Shown: positions 54,034-63,954, counted from the stretch's first letter. The stretch is DNA of 64,000 nucleotides from Paenibacillus sp. SZ31 (GCF_012912005.1 NZ_JABBEA010000015.1:1-64000); one strand, 5' to 3'. Numbers and translations: made by a program. The notes: a model not told the origin generated them from the sequence alone.

Positions 54034-55023
54034 TTATTTTTTGAGCATAATCGGCAGTTGTTTGATCAATTCTTCCCTCGCCAGTGGGTCTGTCGATATT
54101 CCGAGACCGCCATTTACGAAATATACTTTACCGGCTTTGATAGCGGGCAGTTGGTTCCATACAGGGCCTTTGGTCATGTTCTCGACTTCCTTCAGTTCTT
54201 CGTCACTGTAATACACAATAAATATCCGGTCCCCGGCAATTTCGGGCAGCTGTTCAATGGAAATATCGGCATAGCCATAGTCATCCGGGTTATCAATCAT
54301 TTTCTGAATCGCTGCGGTTGGCTTAAATCCATCTTCGTTATAGACGAAACCAGGCAGGTAACTGGTCGTGTACACACTTAATCGTTTTTGGCCGATCATG
54401 TATTGGAATACGGATGCCGTCTCGTCCTTCTCAATGGTGCCGTCCTGCTGTAGGTCGTTCCACATCTTCACAATCTTTGCATTATGCTGTGCAAGGAATT
54501 CTTCGGGTACTTGCTTGTTGCCAAGCCATTCACCCAGACGATTGATCCGAACAGGCATAGGGTCCCATTCATTGGTCAGGATCACCGGTGCAATCTTGGA
54601 GAGGGTCTCATTCTGCTTTTGGTCTGGAGTTGAGGTAATAATCAGATCGGGCTGAAGTTCCACAATCTTCTCGGGACTTGGCGGCCAGCCGATATCTGCA
54701 ACGTCTTTCAGTTCGTCTTTATACGTCGCGTATTGCAAACCTTGTTGTACTACACCTACAGGCTTGATACCGAAAATCAACAGATCTCCAACTGTGTTGT
54801 CGGTGTATACGATGCGTTTGGGCGCTATGGGAATCTCCACCTGATTTCCATAAGCATCGGTCGCCATCTGGTTTCCTTTTTCCTCGGATTGGGTGGTCGT
54901 TTGACTGGTGTTCTGCGCCGCTGTGTTGCTGGCTGTATCAGCTGTTTTACCACAAGCTGATGCAACCAGTACCACTAAACATAAAGTGAGCAACGTGGTG
55001 AGTCTCGACATTTTGTGTCTCAT
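54034..55023 (-). CDS. Ferric siderophore-binding lipoprotein
   Basis: 329 residues, ATG with AGGGGG 6 bp upstream. The lipobox 'LVASAC' gives lipidated Cys24. The Thr/Gln-rich linker leads to a peripla_BP_2 domain ('KRIVYTDNTVGDLLIFGIKPVGV' in pieces). A perfect Fur box lies 31 bp upstream of the start. No permease is adjacent; the FecCD pair at 19-21 kb, or one outside the window, may serve it. The AraC-SBP activator next door is divergent. Confidence 0.92.
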   Translation of the reverse strand: MRHKMSRLTTLLTLCLVVLVASACGKTADTASNTAAQNTSQTTTQSEEKGNQMATDAYGNQVEIPIAPKRIVYTDNTVGDLLIFGIKPVGVVQQGLQYATYKDELKDVADIGWPPSPEKIVELQPDLIITSTPDQKQNETLSKIAPVILTNEWDPMPVRINRLGEWLGNKQVPEEFLAQHNAKIVKMWNDLQQDGTIEKDETASVFQYMIGQKRLSVYTTSYLPGFVYNEDGFKPTAAIQKMIDNPDDYGYADISIEQLPEIAGDRIFIVYYSDEELKEVENMTKGPVWNQLPAIKAGKVYFVNGGLGISTDPLAREELIKQLPIMLKK

Positions 55024-55053
55024 GAATATCCCCCTGTATGATTAAGCATTTAC

Positions 55054-55068
55054 TGATAATCATTATCA
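55054..55068. promoter_or_regulatory. Fur box of siderophore lipoprotein operon
   Basis: TGATAATCATTATCA is a perfect 7-1-7 Fur site. Confidence 0.95.
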
Positions 55069-55202
55069 ATAAATCAAGTGTAATGCCGTTCAAGAATGCA
55101 TTCAATGGAAGATTAGGACGTTTTTTTTGCATTAATAGGCTGGTTATGGGCAGGTTCCGGCCATTGATAACCGAGGAAGAGTTGAGTTATGATGGCTCTA
55201 AT

Positions 55203-55217
55203 TGATAATGGTTATCA
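55203..55217. promoter_or_regulatory. Fur box of AraC-SBP activator
   Basis: TGATAATGGTTATCA matches the 7-1-7 consensus at 13 of 14 positions, 19 bp before the TTG start. Confidence 0.9.
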
Positions 55218-55235
55218 TGAAAAGGAGAGCTGATT

Positions 55236-56843
55236 TTGGATCTGACTCATCTCAAAACCCGGTACGGTGTTCCCAGCATTTATTACGAACTTCACGGGTT
55301 GGCTCTACAGCATTTATCACCTAACGATGACATTCCACCACAAACACTAACAACCGAGATCATGATTGTGGTGGAGGAGGGAGAGGGTCTACTTATCTGC
55401 GATGGTAAGATACATGAGCTGCAATATGGGGTTCCCCTTGTTATGAATGCAGGACACACGGTAGAGATTCAAATAAACGAAGAGACGTTGTTATCCGCGT
55501 GGTTAGTCGCCTTTACCTTGCATGATTCGGAGCATAGAATGTCCCCGGCCCTCGTCGAGACCCGTGAGATGGACACGGCGGGATTTCGATCCATATTGCA
55601 GCGGATCAGGGGAATTGAAGACCGTCGTATGGTACAGGATCGCAAACAACGAGTCGGCATTCACACCCAGTTTCAGAGATTAATGAGTATGGTGCTGAAA
55701 GATACCCATGAGTACGAAGGAGAAGTCTCCAGTGAGCACACGAGAGCGAATATATCCGAGATCATTTCGCAGCTAAAGGGCCGCTACAATGAGGAAATTA
55801 CAGTGGAGGATCTGGCGGCACAGGCCAGAATTAGCAAGCGCAGATTTACCCATTGGTTCAGGCAACTCACAGGAACGAATCTGTCGGATTATATGACAAC
55901 GCTGCGGATGGAACATGCCAAACAACTGCTTTTACGCGGAGGACGTATGAAAGAGGTGGCGACCCTGGTGGGATATCGGGATGAGTACTATTTCAATCGA
56001 CGCTTTAAACAGATGGAAGGAATCTCCCCAGGTCAGTTCATTCTTAACCACCGGCAGAGCTCGTCCAACATCTGTGTGATGAGTTGTCTCGGTCATCTGC
56101 TTGCCCTTGGAATTCGCCCGGCGGCGGTTGCCAAAAATCTGTCCAATGAGCATTATCTAACCCCGTTAAGTGCGAGTTTCCACAAGGTTAACAGCGTACC
56201 GCTGGACCCACAGGAGATTTCCTATTTGCAGCCTGAGATGATTCTCGTTGGAAATCAGGAGGAATACGATGCGTTATCACCAATCGCGCCGACATATATC
56301 TTTTCACAGAACGACCATAAGCCATTCGTATTGTTACAGAAACTTGGAGAGGTATTCGGTAAGGGGCCAGAAGCGGAGAAGGTAATGAAGCAATATGAAC
56401 GCAAAACTCAGCGCCTGAAATCCCGGTTGAAGGGTGTCATTAAAAGCACAGATACGTTCTCCGTGATGGAAATACGCGACGATTCGATCTATGTATTCGG
56501 CAATTACTGGTGTAGGGGAGCCTACAATCTGTATGATGGCCTTGGGCTTCAGGCACCAGAGCGGGTTCAGAAGGAATTAATTGACCGTCAGGCTTATCTC
56601 ATGATCTCAGAGGAGCAAGTTACATCCTATGCAGGTGACCACTTGTTCCTGACGGTGCTGGATTCGGAGCGGTATCAACGTATATCGAATAGCGTTTGGT
56701 GGCAGGAAATGCCCGCAGTGAGGCAAAATCAGGTGTATATGACCGAGTATACGGAATTTGCTGTTACCGATCCCATATCTATGCCTTACCAGCTGGATAC
56801 CCAGATGAAATTAATACTGGATCGCCAAATGTCCCATTCCTGA
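55236..56843 (+). CDS. AraC family activator fused to a siderophore-binding domain (Btr-like)
   Basis: 535 residues, TTG start with AAGGAGAGC upstream. The N-terminal sensor-like region (1-165) is followed by an AraC helix-turn-helix pair (about 172-272; 'ISKRRFTHWFRQLTG', 'YYFNRRFKQMEGISPGQF') and a cytoplasmic peripla_BP_2 domain (about 280-530; 'MSCLGHLLALGIRPAAVAKN'). This is the layout of B. subtilis Btr, which binds bacillibactin and activates feuABC. It likely senses an imported siderophore and activates the divergent lipoprotein gene and/or others. A Fur box covers its promoter. Confidence 0.9.
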   Translation: MDLTHLKTRYGVPSIYYELHGLALQHLSPNDDIPPQTLTTEIMIVVEEGEGLLICDGKIHELQYGVPLVMNAGHTVEIQINEETLLSAWLVAFTLHDSEHRMSPALVETREMDTAGFRSILQRIRGIEDRRMVQDRKQRVGIHTQFQRLMSMVLKDTHEYEGEVSSEHTRANISEIISQLKGRYNEEITVEDLAAQARISKRRFTHWFRQLTGTNLSDYMTTLRMEHAKQLLLRGGRMKEVATLVGYRDEYYFNRRFKQMEGISPGQFILNHRQSSSNICVMSCLGHLLALGIRPAAVAKNLSNEHYLTPLSASFHKVNSVPLDPQEISYLQPEMILVGNQEEYDALSPIAPTYIFSQNDHKPFVLLQKLGEVFGKGPEAEKVMKQYERKTQRLKSRLKGVIKSTDTFSVMEIRDDSIYVFGNYWCRGAYNLYDGLGLQAPERVQKELIDRQAYLMISEEQVTSYAGDHLFLTVLDSERYQRISNSVWWQEMPAVRQNQVYMTEYTEFAVTDPISMPYQLDTQMKLILDRQMSHS

Positions 56844-56856
56844 GCATCTATTTACC

Positions 56857-58023
56857 CTAGGCTGCTGCGCGGTTGAAGCATTTGATTTTAATCCAGATCA
56901 AGACTAAAGCGATCAGTGCAAATATCATCCCGCTCCAGATCAATTGATGTATACCCGGGTTTGATAAGAACCATCCGCCGATGGCAGTACCCAAGGTAAT
57001 ACCGAGGTTGGAAAAGGATACATACAAGCTGTTGCCAAATTCAGGCGCGTCCTGCGCTTCGGCGGTTAACCAGGTTTGGCTTACAATTAATCCTCCTGAA
57101 TGCACGGATGCCCAGATGATGACTACAATAACCATCCACATGAAGTGGGGACCGGCCCAATAGACGAGTGCGTAAGCTGCTACATACAGCAGCGGGAACA
57201 TGAGAACAGTACGGACCATGCTCTTACGCAGAAACTGTCCAAACCCCAAATTTCCGATGATCATGACGACACCAAAGACGGTCAGCATAACGCTGATCCA
57301 TGATCCGCTCATTTGGGTGACCTGTCCAAGATACTCGGCGAAATAGCTGTATACAGAGAACATGGCGGCGAATATAAAAATGACTGCGGCAACATTCAGC
57401 CATAATCCAGGTTTGCGCAGAATACCGAGTTGCTTGCCATAGGACATCTTTTCCTTCACGGGCATGGAGGGCAGCCAGATCCATATGCCGATCAAAGCGA
57501 CCACACTGACCATCGCTCCAAACAGGAAGGCGATTTCGAGGGATAGCCGTTCAGCAAGATACGATGTCAGTGGCACGCCAAAGGCAAAGCCCGCGGTAAC
57601 TCCGGTAAAGACTTTAGCGACGGCCTGGCTACTTTTCTCTGCTGGAACAAGTTGAGTACTGGTGACCAGGGCTACGGAAAAGAAGACGGGATGGAATAGT
57701 GCGGGAATGATACGGAAGATCAGCATGGTATCAAATGTTGTGGCGTAGGCATAAACAACGTTCGAGATAGCAAACATCAGCACAGCGGCCAACAGGATGA
57801 ATTTGCGATTGATGCCGGACGCCAGCAAGGTGAGAAAAGGGCCTGCAATGGCTACAACCAGCGCAAATAGACTGACCAGCCAACCAGCCTGTGCAGCCGA
57901 GATACCGAATTTATGCGCAACCTGAGGAAGTACTCCCACAATTCCCATTTCTGTTGTAATGATCCCGAATACACCTAATGCCAGAATCAGGATAAGGAGC
58001 GGGTTGACCTGTTGTGATTTCAT
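56857..58023 (-). CDS. MFS transporter, DHA1 (AraJ/YdhP-like) efflux family
   Basis: 388 residues with about 12 TM helices. Motif A-like loop 'LTLLASGINRKFILL' and early 'GIITTEMGIVGVLPQVA' resemble DHA1 exporters of sugars or drugs. It ends 13 bp from the AraC-SBP gene on the opposite strand, with no clear terminator between. A role in siderophore export is possible from position only. Confidence 0.88.
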   Translation of the reverse strand: MKSQQVNPLLILILALGVFGIITTEMGIVGVLPQVAHKFGISAAQAGWLVSLFALVVAIAGPFLTLLASGINRKFILLAAVLMFAISNVVYAYATTFDTMLIFRIIPALFHPVFFSVALVTSTQLVPAEKSSQAVAKVFTGVTAGFAFGVPLTSYLAERLSLEIAFLFGAMVSVVALIGIWIWLPSMPVKEKMSYGKQLGILRKPGLWLNVAAVIFIFAAMFSVYSYFAEYLGQVTQMSGSWISVMLTVFGVVMIIGNLGFGQFLRKSMVRTVLMFPLLYVAAYALVYWAGPHFMWMVIVVIIWASVHSGGLIVSQTWLTAEAQDAPEFGNSLYVSFSNLGITLGTAIGGWFLSNPGIHQLIWSGMIFALIALVLIWIKIKCFNRAAA

Positions 58024-58265
58024 GTAAAGCGTACCTCCAATGAATTTAAATATATAGAAAAATAGATATAATATGCTGAAATGAGCCTGCTTTGCCTCCT
58101 ATAACTCCTATAATATGATGGACATGAGAGTAAGTTCTCTGGATTACATTATATCTAGATTTATAGATTTGTAAATATAAAAGGTGAGACGTTTTATATT
58201 TAAGTCGTCTTCGGCTTGTGTTCTACAGGAGTAATCATGGTAACAATAAGCATGGTCTGGCCCAT
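58024..58265 (-). promoter_or_regulatory. Upstream region of MFS gene
   Basis: AT-rich, with several TATAAT-like sequences (for example around 58114) and repeated ATCTA/TAGAT short motifs near 58153-58168. No specific operator or gene could be fixed. Confidence 0.3.
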
Positions 58266-58308
58266 GAAAAATAGCGCCGGCCCGAGGAATTCTTGGGCCT
58301 GACGCTTT
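58266..58308 (-). terminator. Terminator of GH30 gene
   Basis: GGCCC/GGGCC core with AGCG/CGCT outer pairs; on the minus strand the hairpin is followed by ATTTTTC. Confidence 0.85.
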
Positions 58309-58339
58309 GATATCCATGCTTTTATCGATGTGTTGATTA

Positions 58340-59680
58340 TTATTTCGGTTGAATAACCATGCTGTTGAACGAATCGGCCTCCAATTCCATGTGAAGGGTC
58401 TGTCCTTCTTCAAGGGTTAGATACAGGTCACGGCGGTCCTGGAATGGATTGTTGATGACAATCACGAGACTGTTATCCGGGTTGCGGAAAGCAACGGATT
58501 TACCGCTCCAGGCGCCAGACAGGCCGACTCTTCGAGCACCAGGAACAATATGATGTGCGAAGTGCTTCATCACATAATACTCGGGGTTCAGAGTAACCTC
58601 TGTCGTGTCCGGATCTATCGTGATCATGGAGTTCTGCTCCCAGCCCCATGTGCTGCGGCCTTTCGGTTCCAGAACCATGTTCCAGTAGATGTACGCGTTC
58701 ACTCCGTTGCTGAAGTAATGCTGGTAGAGGTTATATACATATTTGGCGTAGTTCCATGAGTTGTTGCCATCACCGCATTCGTTCTCGGTCTGCATATAAC
58801 GTAACTCCGGATAACTCGCCGAGGTACGTTGAATCGCATTTTTGCCTGCCCATTGATATCCAACACCTTTGATATAGGAATAGGCCTTCGGGTCACTCAG
58901 GACAAGCCCGGCGTACTCGTCGAAGTCATTTGTTTTTTTCTTGATCAATTCTTCCCATGGATCAGGAGCGTTGATCGTTCCCAGCCAGATTTCCGTATCC
59001 AGACCGTGCTTGTCAAAAGCCGGGCCCAGATAATCGGCGATGAACTCACGGAGTTGCTCACCTGTCCACATGCAAGAAGGGAATTTCTGATCTGCAATCA
59101 CTTCGTTCTGCACATGCACCTGATGGATGGTAATGCCTACTTCACGGTAAGCCTGTACAAATTTTACGAAATACAGGGCGTAGGCCTCCAGAATATCTTT
59201 CTCCCAACGAAGCGTGCCATAGTTATAGGCCTTGGGTGACTTCATCCACGTTGGCGGACTCCATGGGGAGGCGAAGAATTGCAGGTTCGGGTTATAAGTC
59301 AGAGCTTCCTTGATGTAAGGGATCAGATACTTGAAATCACGTTCGATCGAAAAGTGTTCCATGGCCACGTCGCCGTCCACCTCGTTGTGGCTATACCATT
59401 GCTCCGCATAATCACTTGCGCCGATCGGCAGGCGACAGATGTTAAACTTATGATCACCTTCCGGATGGAAGAGGGAATGAAATACCTCATGGCGCTGCTC
59501 CTCGTTTAAGTGGGCTAGGGCCATATAACCAAGCTCGTTGAAACAGCCACCAAACCCTTCCACAAGCTGGTGCTGCTCGCCTGTCAGTTTTAAGTTAGCG
59601 TTTTCATTTGTCGGTACAAAATATAGCTCTCTCCACGGGTTATCTTGGGTTGTGGAATAACCACTGAACGTGAATGTCAT
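58340..59680 (-). CDS. Intracellular GH30 glycosidase
   Basis: 446 residues with no signal peptide; GAGGAGG precedes the ATG. The GH30 barrel has acid/base Glu193 ('VQNE') and probable nucleophile Glu299 ('MQTENE'), with the side beta-domain at the C-terminus. Family members act as glucosylceramidase, beta-1,6-glucanase, beta-glucosidase or beta-xylosidase. The cytoplasmic location and neighbours favour an oligosaccharide-degrading beta-glycosidase. Confidence 0.9.
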   Translation of the reverse strand: MTFTFSGYSTTQDNPWRELYFVPTNENANLKLTGEQHQLVEGFGGCFNELGYMALAHLNEEQRHEVFHSLFHPEGDHKFNICRLPIGASDYAEQWYSHNEVDGDVAMEHFSIERDFKYLIPYIKEALTYNPNLQFFASPWSPPTWMKSPKAYNYGTLRWEKDILEAYALYFVKFVQAYREVGITIHQVHVQNEVIADQKFPSCMWTGEQLREFIADYLGPAFDKHGLDTEIWLGTINAPDPWEELIKKKTNDFDEYAGLVLSDPKAYSYIKGVGYQWAGKNAIQRTSASYPELRYMQTENECGDGNNSWNYAKYVYNLYQHYFSNGVNAYIYWNMVLEPKGRSTWGWEQNSMITIDPDTTEVTLNPEYYVMKHFAHHIVPGARRVGLSGAWSGKSVAFRNPDNSLVIVINNPFQDRRDLYLTLEEGQTLHMELEADSFNSMVIQPK

Positions 59681-59904
59681 GTGAATTTCCTCCTCGATTG
59701 AACCTCAGTTGTCATATATATTACGTTCAGTATAACAACTCCCACTGCAAAAGAAGATGTGCTAAACCGTGTGAAATTTACCCTAATCCAAGATGGAGTA
59801 TCATACGTTCATATCCGCACAGACAGATCATATGCAGTATTCACTTGTGATTGACTCTACCCATATACCATTATCCAATGTCTTAACACAACTGTCATAA
59901 CACA

Positions 59905-59936
59905 ACAAAATCCCCGCTGATTATTCAGACGGGGAC
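59905..59936 (-). terminator. Terminator of leucine-rich-repeat gene
   Basis: TCCCCG (59911-59916) pairs with CGGGGA (59930-59935); on the minus strand a TTTTG run follows. The stretch 59681-59904 between it and the GH30 gene shows nothing else recognisable. Confidence 0.8.
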
Positions 59937-59990
59937 TTGCGCTATGTTTCTCATATTCTCTTATGGCTGCAAATGAACGTGAGACACAAA

Positions 59991-61508
59991 TTAAGGTTGC
60001 ACACTTTCACCAAGCTGTTTATTTTCAAAAACCAGAATCGTTTTGCTGCTTCCGATATAGGCAACCGTCGTATTGAACTGCTCCGAAATGAAGCGAACCG
60101 GTACAAATGCTTTGCCATTTTTCATCAAGAGAGGAGCATCATGGATCGCAAGCGCATCATTCACGACGACTTGTTTATTGCCCACGCTCCAACGGATGGT
60201 CTTGTCATTCTGTGTGATCACAGCTTCTCGCGTACCGCTGTTCCAGTTCACACTGGCGTTTAACTGCTCCGAGACAAAGCGCAAAGGCACATAGGTCCGG
60301 CCTTCATCGATAAAAGGTGCAGCATCCAGTGCATAAGCACGATCACCTACATAGGCGGTGGTGGACCCTTCAATCAGACGCTGGAAGCTGCCCTGAGGCG
60401 TTCGTTTCTGCTCCCGCACATTCATCCGGTTCAGAAGCTGCATGGTATGACTGCCGCTCGCGACATCCAGATAGTTGTTCTGCACCGTGAGTCCCGCAGG
60501 TTCAACCTCTGAGACAGACGTCTGAATACCGGATGATAACGAGGTGGAAGCCGAGATATCCTGTATGGCATTCGTCGCTGACTGATCACGGGTAAACGTA
60601 AAACCTGCAATCGGTGTCAGATCCCACACCCGGTTGTTGGATAATTTCAACACGTCCAGGCTGGAATGCTCACGTAAAGGTTCCAGATCGTAGATCTGAT
60701 TAGATTCTGCATTCAGCTCTGTTAGCCCAATCAGTCCCTCAAGCCCTTTGAGGTGCTGTACTTGGTTACCAGAGATATCAAGTATCCGCAGCCGTGTCAT
60801 GTGCTCCAGCGGTGTCAGATCCGTGATTTGATTACCTGCCACATTCAGATTCCGCAGTGTATTTGGCAATTCAGCCAGTACGTCCAGCGTCTGAATCTGG
60901 TTATTCGCTACATTGAGTTGTTGGAGCCGCGTTTTACCCATGAGCGGTGTCAGATCGCTAATCGTATTGTTTGAGATCTCAAGCCACTTCAGTGCATCCG
61001 TATCCGTGAGGGCCGCAAGACTGGCAATCTGGTTGCCACTGGCGTGGAACGTATGTAATCGGGTGAACCCACGTACAACTTCTATGGAAGATATGGAGTT
61101 ATTGCTGATATACAGCCGTCCCAAGTCTTTCAATTCAGCAAGTGCGTGTATGGATGTAATATAGTTGTTGCGAACATCGATCTCGCGAAGCTGGGTTAGG
61201 TGCTCCAGTGGTGTGAGATCCTCAATCTCATTTCCATATAATCGGAGGTGAGTCAGGTTGGTTGCATATTCCAGACCGGACAGGCTTTGAATACCTGCAT
61301 TGCTCAGATCTACCACTTCAAGCTGCTCCAGATCCGATGAAGTCAATGGAACATCCAGAGGTTTGTTCAGGATTAGCTTCAGTCCGTCCTCCAAAGCGGG
61401 ATCTTCAATGATTCCCTCACCCAAGTCTGTAGTCGTGTAAGCCATGGCTTGCCCCGATGCCCCGAGACTCAGGATGAATACTAGAAATAGTAGAGTCATT
61501 CTTTTCAT
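59991..61508 (-). CDS. Secreted leucine-rich-repeat protein with copper amine oxidase N-like domains
   Basis: 505 residues from ATG 61508 (GGAGGG 9-10 bp upstream; the ATG three codons earlier abuts it). Signal peptide about 1-23 ('GQAMA'). About ten internalin-type LRR units of 21-22 residues ('LTHLRLYGNEIEDLTPLEHL') span about 60-310. The C-terminal part (about 380-490) has two stalk-like copper amine oxidase N units ('RTYVPLRFVSEQLNASV', 'KAFVPVRFISEQFNTTV'), common in Paenibacillus wall proteins. It probably binds a surface or host ligand; no enzymatic residues are evident. Confidence 0.9.
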   Translation of the reverse strand: MKRMTLLFLVFILSLGASGQAMAYTTTDLGEGIIEDPALEDGLKLILNKPLDVPLTSSDLEQLEVVDLSNAGIQSLSGLEYATNLTHLRLYGNEIEDLTPLEHLTQLREIDVRNNYITSIHALAELKDLGRLYISNNSISSIEVVRGFTRLHTFHASGNQIASLAALTDTDALKWLEISNNTISDLTPLMGKTRLQQLNVANNQIQTLDVLAELPNTLRNLNVAGNQITDLTPLEHMTRLRILDISGNQVQHLKGLEGLIGLTELNAESNQIYDLEPLREHSSLDVLKLSNNRVWDLTPIAGFTFTRDQSATNAIQDISASTSLSSGIQTSVSEVEPAGLTVQNNYLDVASGSHTMQLLNRMNVREQKRTPQGSFQRLIEGSTTAYVGDRAYALDAAPFIDEGRTYVPLRFVSEQLNASVNWNSGTREAVITQNDKTIRWSVGNKQVVVNDALAIHDAPLLMKNGKAFVPVRFISEQFNTTVAYIGSSKTILVFENKQLGESVQP

Positions 61509-61612
61509 TGCATGCATTCCCTCCGATTTTTAGAATTATAAAATAATCCGAACAGATTGAGTTAGATAAGTATAGTATTTACACGATAACGAAGGTTGTT
61601 CTGCCCACGGAG

Positions 61613-61632
61613 TGTTCAGTGTAAATTGAACA
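61613..61632. promoter_or_regulatory. Palindrome upstream of LRR gene
   Basis: TGTTCA-N8-TGAACA in the 367-bp divergent gap (61509-61875) before the LRR and diacylglycerol kinase genes. Possible operator; no regulator nearby. Confidence 0.4.
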
Positions 61633-61875
61633 GTTTAACATTTGCAGGTTCGGCTAAAAGCACATCTATAGTTATTAACCCGTCAACGGGAAAAAGGAAC
61701 AAGAGATTTCGTAATAGGTATTTCTTCTACTTCTATTCTATATGAAACAAACCCTGCTCTGCACTCTTCAGAGACATCTTTATCAAAAAAAATTGCATAT
61801 CTTCCGCAGAACCTATTCAACCCACCCTTGAAACGGGTATAGATGAAGTAAAGATGCCAATTTGGAGGGGAAGAT

Positions 61876-62772
61876 GTGAGTATGCGCCAAGCCATGATCA
61901 TTAGTAATCCATCGTCAGGTAAGGAAGAGGCCGAGCAGTATGTGTCCCAAGTCAGAGAAATTTTGGAGTCACAGCAGTATGAGGTGGTTGTTAACGAGAC
62001 AGCCGGAGAAGGTGATGCGACCAACTACTGCCTGAACGCCTGCAAGGACGGCTGTGATCTGGTTATTTCCATCGGAGGCGATGGCACGCTGCATGAGACG
62101 ATTAACGGCATGATGGATCAGGACCATCGTCCCCGACTGGGCGTCGTACCGCTGGGTACGGTGAATGATTTTGCACGTGCGCTGAATATCTCGCTTGACC
62201 CGGAGGAGGCCATTAGGCAGTTACGTTCGGATCAGACCCATATTGTGGACCTGGGGAAAATCAATGATCGCCTGTTTGCCAACGTGGTGGCTGCAGGGTC
62301 TTTGGCGGAAGCTCTGTTCTCTGTATCCTCAGAAGAGAAGTCGAAGCTAGGTTCATTCGCATATCTGAAAGAAGGCTTGAAAGACCTGGTGAATACACCA
62401 GCCAATCAATTGACCATTGAACATGACGGCCAGATTTGGGAAGGGGAATCTCCTCTTTTTCTGGCGGCACTGACCAATTCGGTCGGAGGATTCGAGAAGT
62501 TGTCCCCGGATGCTGCGGTGGACGATGGTCTGATTCATTGTTTTGTTGTTCGTAACATCAGTGTGTTCAACAGCTTGACCCTGGGCACTTCCCTGTTGTT
62601 TGGCAGTCTGAAGGACCATAAGGATGTGGATTATTTTACGGCAAAAGAAGTCCATGTACGCTCAGCCGAAGCCATTCGCACCAATGTAGATGGTGAGGAA
62701 GGCCCTGCTCTGCCGATTCACATCACTGTCCTGCCAAGGCATATTGAGGTTATCGTACCGGAAAACGTATAA
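61876..62772 (+). CDS. Diacylglycerol/lipid kinase (DgkB/YegS-like)
   Basis: 298 residues, GTG start 5 bp after GGAGGGG. The catalytic domain has 'SNPSSGK' and 'ISIGGDGTLHETING' (GGDGT loop), 'GVVPLGTVNDFARAL', and the C-terminal all-beta domain ends 'NVDGEEGPALPIHITVLPRHIEV' in pieces. It phosphorylates diacylglycerol or a related lipid at the inner membrane face. An additional paralogue to the essential dgkB is possible. Confidence 0.9.
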   Translation: MSMRQAMIISNPSSGKEEAEQYVSQVREILESQQYEVVVNETAGEGDATNYCLNACKDGCDLVISIGGDGTLHETINGMMDQDHRPRLGVVPLGTVNDFARALNISLDPEEAIRQLRSDQTHIVDLGKINDRLFANVVAAGSLAEALFSVSSEEKSKLGSFAYLKEGLKDLVNTPANQLTIEHDGQIWEGESPLFLAALTNSVGGFEKLSPDAAVDDGLIHCFVVRNISVFNSLTLGTSLLFGSLKDHKDVDYFTAKEVHVRSAEAIRTNVDGEEGPALPIHITVLPRHIEVIVPENV

Positions 62773-62919
62773 CTCACTCCTGTCTAATTACAGGCTGAGG
62801 TTGAAATCCTATCATTTCTCCATATGAATGTAGGATAAATCTATTGAAACCGATTGCAGATTTGTGTCACAATCAAAGGTAAGATACACGATAATATTCG
62901 AATATGGAGGGAAAACATC

Positions 62920-63837
62920 TTGAGAACCATTAAATTGGGTAGCAGCGCACTAGAAGTACCTGTAGTGGCCGTGGGCTGCATGCGGATTAATTCACTAGAC
63001 GGCAAGGAAGCCGAACATTTTGTTCGTTCTGCAATGGAGGTTGGCGCGAATTTCTTTGACCATGCCGACATTTATGGTACAGGAACATGTGAGGAGATCT
63101 TCGCCGAAGCGGTGCAGATGAATCCCCAAGTTCGTGAAAATATGATTCTTCAATCCAAATGCGGTATCCGCAAAGGCATGTTTGATTTCTCCAAAGAGCA
63201 CATTCTGAATTCGGTCGATGGCATCCTGCAACGTCTGAAAACGGAATATCTTGACGTTCTGCTGTTGCACCGTCCAGATACTTTGGTTGAGCCGGAGGAA
63301 GTGGCTGAAGCCTTTGATCAATTGGAGCGCGAAGGCAAAGTACGTCACTTCGGGGTGTCCAACCAGAATCCGAATCAGATCGAATTGTTGAAAAAATACG
63401 TGAAACAGCCACTGGTAGCTAACCAGTTGCAGATGAGTATTACCAATACCACGATGATTGACAGTGGAATCAACGTGAACATGGAGAACGAAGCTGCGGT
63501 GAACCGTGACGGCAGTATCCTTGATTATTGTCGTCTGCATGATATCACGATTCAGCCATGGTCTCCGTTCCAGTACGGATTCTTCGAAGGCGTATTCCTG
63601 GGTAGCGATAAGTTCCCGGAATTGAATGCGAAGATCGACGAGATTGCTGCGAAGTATGATGTGAGTAATACAACGATTGCGATCGCGTGGTTGCTTCGCC
63701 ATCCTGCGCAAATGCAGCCAGTGACAGGTACAATGAATATTGAGCGTCTGAAAGACTGTGTGAAAGCGGGAGATGTTCATCTCACTCGTCTAGAGTGGTA
63801 TGAAATTTACCGTGCGGCAGGCAATATACTGCCTTAA
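62920..63837 (+). CDS. Aldo/keto reductase (YdhF-like)
   Basis: 305 residues, TTG start with GGAGGG 7 bp upstream; a longer frame from 62854 lacks a ribosome site. The AKR barrel has catalytic Asp/Tyr in 'FFDHADIYGTG' (D and Y of the tetrad), Lys in 'ILQSKCGIR', and His in 'VLLLHRPD'. The C-terminus carries the NADPH-binding 'PVTGTMNIERLKD'. It reduces carbonyls with NADPH; substrate unknown. Confidence 0.92.
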   Translation: MRTIKLGSSALEVPVVAVGCMRINSLDGKEAEHFVRSAMEVGANFFDHADIYGTGTCEEIFAEAVQMNPQVRENMILQSKCGIRKGMFDFSKEHILNSVDGILQRLKTEYLDVLLLHRPDTLVEPEEVAEAFDQLEREGKVRHFGVSNQNPNQIELLKKYVKQPLVANQLQMSITNTTMIDSGINVNMENEAAVNRDGSILDYCRLHDITIQPWSPFQYGFFEGVFLGSDKFPELNAKIDEIAAKYDVSNTTIAIAWLLRHPAQMQPVTGTMNIERLKDCVKAGDVHLTRLEWYEIYRAAGNILP

Positions 63838-63879
63838 ATCCAAGTTATAGTGAGTATGCTGACTGCTGAGTCAGTTGAG

Positions 63880-63910
63880 AACACGAGCCCGTAGATGGCT
63901 CGTGTTTTTT
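63880..63910 (+). terminator. Rho-independent terminator of aldo/keto reductase gene
   Basis: AACACGAGCC pairs with GGCTCGTGTT and TTTT follows. Confidence 0.92.
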
Positions 63911-63924
63911 GTCTGTTTTCGAGT

Positions 63925-63954
63925 TTGATGTCGGACGAGTTTCCGATATAAAAT
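63925..63954 (+). promoter_or_regulatory. Promoter with palindrome in spacer
   Basis: TTGATG (63925-63930) and TATAAA (63947-63952). The 16-bp spacer is exactly TCGGA-N6-TCCGA, and the arms extend to ATGTCGGA/TCCGATAT (63928-63949, 7 of 8 pairs). Typical repressor-site placement. Confidence 0.65.
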
